Source: Bacteroides mediterraneensis (GTDB lineage: Bacteria > Bacteroidota > Bacteroidia > Bacteroidales > Bacteroidaceae). Taken from it: a stretch of DNA of 64,000 nt. The translations under genes were made by a program, and so were the position numbers. Under the pieces are notes generated by a model, which was given only the letters and a program-made list of their open reading frames with translations, did not search any database and was not told the origin of the DNA. The DNA lies in contig NZ_DAJPEN010000001.1 in NCBI RefSeq assembly GCF_025993685.1, positions 2,666,001-2,730,000 of the forward strand, in the 5' to 3' direction. This document shows positions 24,304 to 32,757 of the stretch, in pieces (within the stretch, counting starts at the first letter, position 1; each line of letters starts with the position of its first letter).

Positions 24304-26853
24304 ATGAAAAAGAGATTCTATGGAGCCCTCATCTTGGGAAGTTTACTTCTCACAGGAGGCATGGTAACTTCTTGTTCAGATTACGATGATGACATCAATT
24401 CTTTAAGTGGAAGAGTTGATGCCCTCGAAAAAACAGTCGCAGATCTGAAAGCAGCAATTGAAGGTGGTTCTGTAATTACAAATGTACAGAGCACAGCCAA
24501 TGGTGTTACAGTAACATTAAGTGACGGTAAGACATTCGAAGTAAAGAATGGTACTAATGGAACACCAGGTACAGTTATTGACATCCAAACAGTTGATGGA
24601 GTAGAATACTGGTTCTTGGATAACAATAATACAGGATATCCCGTAAAAGGTGCAAAGGGTGATGATGGAAAAGATGGTATCTACTATGCACCTAATGCAA
24701 CTACTGGAACATGGTGGAAGTATGATCCAAATGTAGAAAACGATGAAGGTACAGATACCCAGATTTCTTATGTAGCAGGAGGAACTGTAACTGCTGTATA
24801 TGATAAAGAAAATGGAGTGCTTACTTTGAAGAACGTAGACGGCGTAGAAGATGGAACCCTTGTCCTTCCATTCTACACTAAAGGTTTACAGTCAATTGCT
24901 TTTATACCTGAATACTACGATACAGACATGGGTATGGGAGTAATCGATTTCTATACAATTTCAAAAAACAGTAAGGTACTTACCAGCACGAACGCTATTG
25001 TAAACTATCGTCTGAATCCTAACAATGCAAACATCAATGACGTAACATTCGATTTCATTGATAGAGTGGTTGTAACTCGTGCAGAGGATGATGCTTACCA
25101 ATTATTGAGCATTGTAGGTGAACCAGAACGTCAAGCTGGTGGCGAAATTACGATAACAGCCAAATCCAATAAATCATTAGAAGACTTAAAGAGTCAATCT
25201 GAAGAAAAGAAAGCTATTGTTGCTTTGCGCGCACAGAAGACAGAAGATGGTGAAACATCTGAAATTGTATCAGACTATGCAACTGTAAATGTAGTTAACT
25301 TAACCAAGTTCGCTATCATTGACAAGGCTGACTATGCAGCAGATTCAAAAGAAGAAAACATACACTATTATGCTTCTACAGAAAATGAAGTAAAAGCGCA
25401 GTCAAGTATCGATGGTACAATTGAATACAATAGCGAAAATAAGAGTACTTCACAGCTGGATCTGTTAACATTGGTTGAAACTTATGAAACAGAAAAAGCA
25501 AAGAAAACTTTCAGTGAATTAGCCGTTGCACACACTTACAAGTTTACAGCTTTAGACTATACCCCTGTTTCTGGAGACAAAACAAACCAGAAACAGTTTA
25601 TTGAATTTGTAAATGACAATACAGTACAAATCAATAAAAACTGGTTAAGCAATGGTATTGCTGCTGTAGGCAAAACCCCAATTATCAAAGTTGAAACATT
25701 GGTAGAAGGTGAAGTTGTAGCTACTGCATACATTAAATTACAGATTGTACAGAAAGATCGTACAGACAAGAACGTAGAAATCAATCTTGGAGATATTCAA
25801 TACACATCAATTGATCCAAACTACGCGTATGAATTAAAGTGGGATCAAATGAATCAGGAAGTTCTTGATGAACTTGGATTGACAAATGAAACATTTGGTG
25901 AAATATACAACAGAGCTCCATTTGCAACCAGCACAGATCCTGCTATCATCGGTTATTATTGGACTCACAATGAAGAACGTGGAACAAGCATTTGTTCTAT
26001 TACGTTGAATCAGAAGTGTAAGACTGGAGAACAGAAATTTGTAATCACTTATGAACCAAAAGATAACAAAGCATATCCAGTTATCAATATCACATTTACT
26101 TACAATCTGATTCATACTCAGTCATTACCAGATCTGAACGGAGATTATCAAGCTGAAGATGGTGCTATCTTGGTTAAGGGACGCTTGGATGGTGAACAAT
26201 GGAAGATGATTAGTGAAGTGAAAGAACACTTTAAGAACTATCTTGCTAACTGGAATCTACCTAAGTATCATTCATATCCTAAATTGTCTATCGTTGTAGA
26301 TGGAACAAATGAAAAGGGAGTAACTCTTGCAGGTACAGACATTAGAGATCAAATCATTTATCTTGACGAAGCTCTGACTGTTGATACAAAAGATGTGAAA
26401 GTACTTTTGACTTCTACGATGGATAATGGCGAGGTTTGTACAGAAGATTATGTTGTACGCTTCTTACGTCCGTATAAGGTAGAACTTGGCGATGTTACTT
26501 TGAATACATTAACTTCTGAAGCTGATACTGAAGACTTGAGAGACTATATCGTTATCAAAGATATAGAAGGTAAAGTTCTTTATGAAAAACAGAAATTCAC
26601 AGAAGAAGCAATATCAACTTATAAGTTAGATAAGTCAGGTATGACATTTAAATTTAACTTAATAAAAGATGCTTCATTTGGTGATAAACTGGAGATTTTG
26701 AACGATGGTTATACCATCAGCTGGGATAATGGAGGTAATGATTTACAGAAAGAAAAAACAGCTTCATATAAAGTAATCGTAACAGTTCCTGATATAGCAG
26801 AATGTTCTGATAATGGTAATATTAAAGTATTGCCTACTGCTGACTCCAAATAA
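24304..26853 (+). CDS. large DUF4988/PL29-N-type surface lipoprotein
   Basis: The 849-aa protein has a lipoprotein signal ending MVTSC (Cys24), an acidic tip SDYDDDIN, and a short coiled coil (about 28-55, LSGRVDALEKTVADLKAAI). A beta domain with VTLSDGKTFEVKNG and collagen-like stretches GTNGTPGT and GAKGDDGKDG follows; this N-terminal part matches the DUF4988 pattern. The remaining ~650 residues are long beta-rich repeats of no family I know. It is A/T-richer than the genes left of it. It is probably exposed on the outer membrane, perhaps as a trimer. The upstream in-frame ATG at 24202 precedes the promoter and is not used. Confidence 0.7.
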   Translation: MKKRFYGALILGSLLLTGGMVTSCSDYDDDINSLSGRVDALEKTVADLKAAIEGGSVITNVQSTANGVTVTLSDGKTFEVKNGTNGTPGTVIDIQTVDGVEYWFLDNNNTGYPVKGAKGDDGKDGIYYAPNATTGTWWKYDPNVENDEGTDTQISYVAGGTVTAVYDKENGVLTLKNVDGVEDGTLVLPFYTKGLQSIAFIPEYYDTDMGMGVIDFYTISKNSKVLTSTNAIVNYRLNPNNANINDVTFDFIDRVVVTRAEDDAYQLLSIVGEPERQAGGEITITAKSNKSLEDLKSQSEEKKAIVALRAQKTEDGETSEIVSDYATVNVVNLTKFAIIDKADYAADSKEENIHYYASTENEVKAQSSIDGTIEYNSENKSTSQLDLLTLVETYETEKAKKTFSELAVAHTYKFTALDYTPVSGDKTNQKQFIEFVNDNTVQINKNWLSNGIAAVGKTPIIKVETLVEGEVVATAYIKLQIVQKDRTDKNVEINLGDIQYTSIDPNYAYELKWDQMNQEVLDELGLTNETFGEIYNRAPFATSTDPAIIGYYWTHNEERGTSICSITLNQKCKTGEQKFVITYEPKDNKAYPVINITFTYNLIHTQSLPDLNGDYQAEDGAILVKGRLDGEQWKMISEVKEHFKNYLANWNLPKYHSYPKLSIVVDGTNEKGVTLAGTDIRDQIIYLDEALTVDTKDVKVLLTSTMDNGEVCTEDYVVRFLRPYKVELGDVTLNTLTSEADTEDLRDYIVIKDIEGKVLYEKQKFTEEAISTYKLDKSGMTFKFNLIKDASFGDKLEILNDGYTISWDNGGNDLQKEKTASYKVIVTVPDIAECSDNGNIKVLPTADSK

Positions 26854-26900
26854 TAATATTAGGATAATGTAGACTATAAATTGCCCTAAAATCTTTAATG

Positions 26901-26938
26901 AGAAGAGAGTATCCTAATAATACTCTCTTCTTTTTTTT
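26901..26938 (+). terminator. terminator between the surface lipoprotein and ompA-like genes
   Basis: AGAAGAGAGTAT (26901-26912) pairs perfectly with ATACTCTCTTCT (26920-26931), followed by eight T. It lies only 28 nt before the OmpA-family start and no strong promoter is seen between, so it may set the ratio of the two proteins. Confidence 0.85.
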
Positions 26939-26965
26939 AAGAATAATCCTTTAAATCCTCAATAT

Positions 26966-28072
26966 ATGAAAGCCAAAAGACAAATTATGGCAATTATGCT
27001 AGTAGCTAGTACATTTGCCGCAACAGCCCAAACCAGCAATCAATCTTCCCTGCAAATCAAGGAAGAAGGAAAGACTGAGTTTGTTCCTCACTGGTTTATG
27101 CAAGTACAGGCCGGTGCCGCACACACTCGTGGTGAAGCCAAATTCGGAGATTTAATATCTCCGGCAGCTGCCATCTACGGGGGCTATCAGTTTACACCGC
27201 TTTGGGGACTGCGTGTCGGAATAAGTGGTTGGCAGGCTAAAGGAGGATGGGTTGCCTATAATCAGCTTTACAAGTACAATTACTTGCAAGGAAACGTAGA
27301 TGCTACATTGGATTTGAGCAATTTGTTCTGCCACTACAATCCAGACCGCTTCTTCAATGCATACCTGTTTGCTGGTGTGGGCCTGAATGGAGCCTTCAAC
27401 AACGATGAAGCTGTGGCATTAGCCAACAAAGGCTATGAATTACGTTATCTATGGAAAGACAGTAAAATCAGCCCAGTAGGCAGATTCGGACTAGGAACCA
27501 ACCTGCGACTGACTTCAAATCTGTTCTTCAACATTGAAGTAAATTCAAATATACTGTCGGACAAGTTCAACTCAAAGAAGGCGGGCAATGTCGACTGGCA
27601 GTTCAACGCACTGGCCGGATTTACAATCAAGTTCGGAAAGACTTCGCGCAAGACAGAGCCAGTATACTACGAACCCACTCCACAACCGGCACCTCCTGTA
27701 AAGGAAGAGCCGAAACAGGTGCAAGAACCCGCTCCTGTAAAACAGGAAAAGGTCAGCATGACAGAAAATATCTTCTTTGCTATCAACTCGTCTAAGATAC
27801 GCACATCAGAAGAACAGAAAATTGGAAGACTGGCCGAATTCATGAAGAACCATGCGGACTGCAAAGTTACAATTTGTGGTTATGCAGACAAGCAGACAGG
27901 TAATGCAGATATCAACGAACGCCTTTCTAAGGAACGCGCAGAAGCTGTGGGTGCGATGTTGAAAGACAAAGGTATCGACAGCCAGCGTATCACGATAGAC
28001 CATAAGGGTGATACGATACAGCCGTTTAACACTATGGAAGAGAACCGTGTAAGTATCTGTATAGCTGAATAG
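26966..28072 (+). CDS. OmpA-family outer membrane protein with peptidoglycan-binding domain
   Basis: The 368-aa protein has a signal peptide (about 1-21, ...FAATAQ) and an eight-strand-type beta-barrel (about 30-225, ending ALAGFTIKFGK). A Pro-rich hinge follows (about 232-258, PTPQPAPP and repeats of EEPKQ/EPAPVKQ), then an OmpA C-terminal domain (about 262-368, FFAINSSKIRTSEEQKIGRLAEFM, VTICGYADKQTGNADINERLSKERA, ENRVSICIAE). It would tie the outer membrane to the cell wall. It sits directly behind the DUF4988 lipoprotein gene, possibly by read-through of the terminator, so the two may work together at the surface. Confidence 0.88.
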   Translation: MKAKRQIMAIMLVASTFAATAQTSNQSSLQIKEEGKTEFVPHWFMQVQAGAAHTRGEAKFGDLISPAAAIYGGYQFTPLWGLRVGISGWQAKGGWVAYNQLYKYNYLQGNVDATLDLSNLFCHYNPDRFFNAYLFAGVGLNGAFNNDEAVALANKGYELRYLWKDSKISPVGRFGLGTNLRLTSNLFFNIEVNSNILSDKFNSKKAGNVDWQFNALAGFTIKFGKTSRKTEPVYYEPTPQPAPPVKEEPKQVQEPAPVKQEKVSMTENIFFAINSSKIRTSEEQKIGRLAEFMKNHADCKVTICGYADKQTGNADINERLSKERAEAVGAMLKDKGIDSQRITIDHKGDTIQPFNTMEENRVSICIAE

Positions 28073-28097
28073 GCTCCATTAACTCTTCATAACCTGC

Positions 28098-28146
28098 AAA
28101 AGGAGTGTCACTCTCCCTTCCATAGGGAGATAAGGGCACTCCTTTT
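28098..28146 (+). terminator. terminator of the OmpA-family gene
   Basis: AAAAGGAGTG (28098-28107) pairs with CACTCCTTTT (28137-28146), with an inner CTCCCT/AGGGAG helix; ends in TTTT. Confidence 0.85.
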
Positions 28147-28252
28147 CTACATATCACCAAAGCTCCCAAGAATGACTAATCTTACGACTTTCTTCAGAAG
28201 TATTACGTCGTGTCGCAACCAGGGATGAAAAGTACCTTGCAAATTAAAAAAA
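28147..28252. other. non-coding remainder between convergent genes
   Basis: The gap 28073-28384 (312 nt) holds two terminators and nothing else that I can recognise; no open frame of note lies between them. Confidence 0.6.
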
Positions 28253-28293
28253 TTAGTTCCGAATCGCGTTAAATGGCACCGATTCGGAACTAA
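28253..28293 (-). terminator. terminator of the second DUF4988 gene
   Basis: TTAGTTCCGAATCG (28253-28266) pairs perfectly with CGATTCGGAACTAA (28280-28293); on the minus strand it is followed by a U-rich run. It lies 92 nt after the stop codon. Confidence 0.85.
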
Positions 28294-28384
28294 CTAATGA
28301 CGTCTATTCGCTACAAGTTTTATTGGATTTTACATTACCTCTTTCCATGATAATGTTTAAACTCATCCAATTTATAAGGTCATT

Positions 28385-30142
28385 TTAATACTTAATATTA
28401 TCTATTGTAAAGATTGATGAAAATATAGCATCTCCCACATCTGTTACAGTGAAAGAGATATATGCCGGGGTTCCCACATAAGGAATATCATTAATGCTGG
28501 CAGCAGTCCACCCGATATGACCCGCATAAAGGTCTCCTTCATCAGGCATATTCGGATAATCATTAAACTGCGTATTGTCTTGACCGATAATGTTCACGCT
28601 AGTCAGCATAGTGGAATAAGAGCCATAAGGCCCATAAATAGTCATGACCACACAATCATCAAATTCTGAACCGACCCACTCATTAAACTCTGCAGAGATA
28701 AAGTCATAATGGAACGAAAGATTCTTGATATTTTTTTCTATCGGCCCCAATATCATCATACTGGAAGTGCCTCCGATAGCATAACCATCTGCTGAAACCA
28801 GATACCCACCTGAAGATATGGCTGCATAATGACTACCTTCCTGCGGAACCATATCCCCCACACTACCTTCCATTATACTGCCGTCACCTATCAGATAAAC
28901 TCCATCATTTCCATTTTCAAAATTTGTATTACCGTCAAAGCTGCTAACTTCCGGATTGTTTGTAATGTATGACAAAACAACATCCTGAAGCATCTCGTTT
29001 CCATTCTTATCCATCATGCCTTTCTTCACAGTAATGGTAATACCCACATTTATCTGGAATTCCTCCCAAGGGGTAAATGTGATAATCGCATTTCCTGTAG
29101 AACTGGCATTGATTGTGATTGTTCCTTTCACATCCACTCCATCTACGGTTACCACAAAATTATCTTTGATAGACGGAAGCAAGATTTTGTCATCAAAAAA
29201 GAACATGATAGGCAAATTTGCGGGGAAAGTGACGTTGCTCTCTCCTGCACGTGAAATGGAATGAGTGTAACCCATCTGCTGTTCACGGATATTTGTTCTT
29301 TCCGAATAAAGCAACGGAAGAGAAGCGTATTTTACAGATGCCGTAGCTGGCATCAGTTCAGATATTGAAGGAACTGTCTGCACAATAGTTAACGGTTGCC
29401 CGTCATTATCCTCCTCTGTGATTTCTTCAACGGCACCTTTTACTTCATCACCACTATTTATAATATTAAACTCATCGTAGTTTATACTAGGAACTTCCTC
29501 GTCTCCTTCAAATGGTATTCTAATTTCAGTGCCATCTTTGAGAACAAATATAACCTCTCCGTTTTCTACACTAACATTACTGAACCATGAATCACCACTT
29601 GCTCCTGGTTCACCGACAGCTTTTACCGGGTTACCATTTTCATCCAGCACCTCAACAAATGTCAGTCCATGATCATAACTGATCATCCAATAGCCTGTTG
29701 TGCTGACTTTCAACTGCGGAGTAACCGCATCGTTTCCTGTTACAGGAATCTTATTGCCGTTTTCATCTGTCAGCCAATCTTGCTGACCGTCTATTGTTTG
29801 AGTCCAATAGTATTTACCATCTGTATCTTTATTAAATCCGATAACCGGAGCATCTTTTCCAGCTGTTCCATTAGCTATCGATGCCGTTTGCCCGTCACTG
29901 AATGTAATAGTATATCCGTTTTCTGTTTCCGTAACACTTGTCACATACACATTAGCTTCCAATGCATTCACAATAGAACTCATTGAAGAGATGTTTGTGT
30001 TCATCTGAGTTAATTGCCCTTCAATGTTCGTCAAACGTTCGTCCAGATCATTTACCTTGTTCCAGAGTTCCCCATCATCATACTTACAGGATATGGCACC
30101 AATTATCATCAGCGACCATAAGAAGAAAGATTTTAGTTTCAT
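28385..30142 (-). CDS. DUF4988-type lipoprotein with Ig-like and anchor-type domains
   Basis: The 585-aa protein has a lipobox GAISC (Cys19) and a coiled coil (about 25-62, WNKVNDLDERLTNIEGQL). The DUF4988 region (about 63-215) includes ITFSDGQTASIANGTAGKDAPV, a YYWTQTIDGQQDWLTDENG-like repeat and GYWMISYDHGLTF. An Ig-like (Big_5-type) domain lies at about 255-395. The last ~180 residues form an all-beta domain rich in Gly and Ser. Its N terminus is built like that of the lipoprotein at 24304, so the two are paralogous at that end. It is monocistronic and faces the other way. Likely surface adhesin or glycan-related protein; ligand unknown. Confidence 0.72.
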   Translation of the reverse strand: MKLKSFFLWSLMIIGAISCKYDDGELWNKVNDLDERLTNIEGQLTQMNTNISSMSSIVNALEANVYVTSVTETENGYTITFSDGQTASIANGTAGKDAPVIGFNKDTDGKYYWTQTIDGQQDWLTDENGNKIPVTGNDAVTPQLKVSTTGYWMISYDHGLTFVEVLDENGNPVKAVGEPGASGDSWFSNVSVENGEVIFVLKDGTEIRIPFEGDEEVPSINYDEFNIINSGDEVKGAVEEITEEDNDGQPLTIVQTVPSISELMPATASVKYASLPLLYSERTNIREQQMGYTHSISRAGESNVTFPANLPIMFFFDDKILLPSIKDNFVVTVDGVDVKGTITINASSTGNAIITFTPWEEFQINVGITITVKKGMMDKNGNEMLQDVVLSYITNNPEVSSFDGNTNFENGNDGVYLIGDGSIMEGSVGDMVPQEGSHYAAISSGGYLVSADGYAIGGTSSMMILGPIEKNIKNLSFHYDFISAEFNEWVGSEFDDCVVMTIYGPYGSYSTMLTSVNIIGQDNTQFNDYPNMPDEGDLYAGHIGWTAASINDIPYVGTPAYISFTVTDVGDAIFSSIFTIDNIKY

Positions 30143-31027
30143 AACGTTAATTTTTCAGGTTAATAACTATTTCTTTAAGATTAACACGATTATCCCATTA
30201 AAACCTTAGAATAAATATGCCTCGAAATATTCGAATTATCATTAGTTACTATTACGAGTAAATCAAGATAAGAATTACCGTATCTTCGTAGAATATGTTG
30301 ACAGCATGATTTAGTGGGCAAAGCAAAAACAAGCCTGGATTCGTTTTTATAACCTACCCTAAACACAATCGTCACTGTCACTCCATATAGTAGAACTTTA
30401 CAAGAATCCTAGTAAAAAGAACTATTCATTAAATGACTCAAGAACACCTCAAAATCAAAAAATTTCAGGAGACCACAAAATATATCGTAAAATGTAAATC
30501 TATTCTGCCATCATCACTTATTGTTTTATTCACCTCCATTTAACACGATATGAAACTTGACAAAAATACTTATAAAATTCTACAGATATTGAACATATCC
30601 TTTTACGGACAAGCCCCACTTGAAAAAACTCTTTTCTAGAACTGAAATTCAAAATTTCAAAGGCCGAAAAGACTCTAATAAGTCAGGTTCCCCTAATGCT
30701 TTAAACCGGTTCAAGTTTTAATAGGAAGTAATACAAATTTAACGAAAAAATGTTATGCAGCAAGGACTTATTCTATCGAATTGTTACTATTTCAACCCAC
30801 AAACGGATTAAACTATTAAAAAAAGCAACTATATAGCAAATATATATTACCAAAGTGGTCAAATTAAAGCGATTTTTTAATCTGATGAAACAGCACAAGC
30901 TAATGTTAAAATTCGGTTTATATCATCTTTTGTATATTTCAACCTTACCATCTAAATCTATACTATAACTACCACATAAATCAAAGCAAATCATAAAGCC
31001 CTCATCTTCTGTATTGTCATCATTGCT
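30143..31027. other. 885-nt AT-rich intergenic region
   Basis: No gene of normal length is seen on either strand; the longest frame (63 codons, minus strand) has no gene-like features. From 31027 back to 30923 on the minus strand, the frame of the GLPGLI gene stays open for 34 codons after its stop (...GSYSIDLDGKVEIYKR, then TGA), which may be a decayed coding end. The rest may hold upstream control sequence of the DUF4988 gene. Confidence 0.5.
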
Positions 31028-31873
31028 TCAATGATAGTCAGTTTCCATAAAGTCATGTGCAATAATCTGACCCTGGGCATTTTTCCTTATCGTCCTTTCG
31101 CTCCCTTTCTGCTTTACGGTTATCCCTCTATTTTCCGCCTTCTCTTCCATCCTTAGATATTTTATACGGTCTATTTTTTCCCCGTGGTCCCTGAACTTAA
31201 ACAGGCATACATCCGGTGCTTCCTTCCTTAAACCCACAAGCTTGAACTGGTAATGCTTCTTTGTATCATATACTTCCAGTATAAGCCCCGGCAGCCCGTT
31301 GAATTTCCAAGGCCCTTCACTTACTGCAATTTCCGGTGTGAACCAGGCTTCATAATCACGACCGTGATAGTGACAGGTAGCCAGTTGACAGGCGTACCCT
31401 TGAATGGTTCTGATACTGTCCCGAAGAACCCACTCCTGTGGCGCATATTCTTCCTCTATATAGCAATTGACGATTCCATTTGTAGTGCCAAGCATCACCT
31501 GTGAGGTCATCTTACCCTTCGGATAATTCTTATAAATATAGTCATGCAGGATTCTGGGTATGGGCAAAGAGGCATAGTCCCTTTTCCGGATATTCCCTAT
31601 CATCATTTCACCCCAGATTTTGCGTCCTGTCGGGTCGTAAAACAAGGAATCATAATAAAACATGGGGTAACCGTAACACTGGCTGATTGTTTTCCCGATA
31701 CGCAAAATCACTCTTTCGGTAGTGACATCCGTACCCAACGTGTCGGTCTGTTCCGTACAGTCGTATTCACACTCCATTATGGATGGTTCCAGTGCCTGTA
31801 TATATCTGTCAATCTGCCCCCACACACTGGTGCAGCCCATGACAATAAAAAGCGTCAATAATGTTCTCATCAT
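31028..31873 (-). CDS. GLPGLI-family secreted protein (1)
   Basis: The 281-aa protein has a signal peptide (about 1-19, ...TSVWGQ) and the family signature FNGLPGLILEVYD near residue 195, preceded by EAWFTPEIAVSEGPWKF. Four cysteines occur. The GLPGLI family is specific to Bacteroidetes, found next to TonB-receptor-like proteins, and has no known function. It is last in the long leftward operon, 9 nt after its paralogue. The N terminus has MM; either may be used. Confidence 0.82.
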   Translation of the reverse strand: MMRTLLTLFIVMGCTSVWGQIDRYIQALEPSIMECEYDCTEQTDTLGTDVTTERVILRIGKTISQCYGYPMFYYDSLFYDPTGRKIWGEMMIGNIRKRDYASLPIPRILHDYIYKNYPKGKMTSQVMLGTTNGIVNCYIEEEYAPQEWVLRDSIRTIQGYACQLATCHYHGRDYEAWFTPEIAVSEGPWKFNGLPGLILEVYDTKKHYQFKLVGLRKEAPDVCLFKFRDHGEKIDRIKYLRMEEKAENRGITVKQKGSERTIRKNAQGQIIAHDFMETDYH

Positions 31874-31882
31874 CAGATTCTG

Positions 31883-32710
31883 TTAGAAGTCAATATTGTT
31901 TTTATAATCTTTCTCCTGCAAGTCATATCCATGTTCCGTTCCCTGATACACAATGGGATACTGGCTTTCCTGTTGATACAGACGGGTCAGGTATTCCGTC
32001 CGTTCCATCGGCTTATGCTCCTTTTCATACCAGTTATAGAATGTGACCGGATAACAGGGAGAGAGAACTATCTCGGACGCAGAATAGAAATAATGCCGGT
32101 CCTCGTCGTAGGCTTCCAGTATGAGACCGGGCAAGCCGCACAATTTCCAGGGACCTTCCTGAAAAGGCAGATCCGGAGTATACCAGGCCACATACGTCCT
32201 TCCCCTGAAACTGGTTGTCGCCTTCCGGCACCGATACCCGCACACCATTTTCACCGAGTCCTGCTGCATCCACTTCATTACAGGTATCTTCTCTTTCACC
32301 ACCACGGCTTCTTTTCTTCCTATTTCTCCAACTCTCCCATATACATAACAGGAGTCCTTTTGCCTGTCCTTGTACAGGTATTCGCTGGTTGTTGAGATGC
32401 CGGCTCTGCGGATGGAATCCAAATTAGACACCCTTGCGTGGAAGCGCTGCAATTTCAGTCTTGCATGCCCCGGCAGAACCTCAATGGAATCATCCTGACA
32501 AGTATAGTAACTGACAAACGAAGTGAACCGCTTGCCCAGCCGAAGAATCATACTGTCCTTGTGAATATCGTTCTCTGTCAGAGTATCCCTTTTAACCAGA
32601 TGTATATAATGACATTCGAGCAATGCCGGTTCAAGCACCTTTTTCTGCTGCCCCTTACATAAGGACGGGGAGAAAGCCAAAGGAATCAAAAGCAACCACA
32701 ATTTCTTCAT
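31883..32710 (-). CDS. GLPGLI-family secreted protein (2)
   Basis: The 275-aa protein has a signal peptide (about 1-21, ...SLCKGQ). The same build as its neighbour is seen: LEPALLECHYIH at the start, then TYVAWYTPDLPFQEGPWKLCGLPGLILEAYDEDRHYF. It is clearly a tandem duplicate, though the sequences have diverged strongly. The start at 32710 is chosen for the signal peptide; the frame opens 12 codons further up. It lies 47 nt downstream of a TonB-receptor-like gene, the usual neighbour of this family. Confidence 0.82.
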   Translation of the reverse strand: MKKLWLLLIPLAFSPSLCKGQQKKVLEPALLECHYIHLVKRDTLTENDIHKDSMILRLGKRFTSFVSYYTCQDDSIEVLPGHARLKLQRFHARVSNLDSIRRAGISTTSEYLYKDRQKDSCYVYGRVGEIGRKEAVVVKEKIPVMKWMQQDSVKMVCGYRCRKATTSFRGRTYVAWYTPDLPFQEGPWKLCGLPGLILEAYDEDRHYFYSASEIVLSPCYPVTFYNWYEKEHKPMERTEYLTRLYQQESQYPIVYQGTEHGYDLQEKDYKNNIDF

Positions 32711-32757
32711 ATAGCGTAATGTATTTAAGTCATAAAAATCAGGCAAAAGTTCAGAGG

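Noticed and set aside
24304..28072. SusC/SusD-type polysaccharide utilisation locus
   Set aside because: Neither a SusC-type receptor nor a SusD-type lipoprotein is here; the OmpA protein and DUF4988 lipoprotein do not fit such a system.
30190..30381. 63-codon minus-strand frame
   Set aside because: AT-rich spacer with no gene-like features or neighbours at operon spacing.
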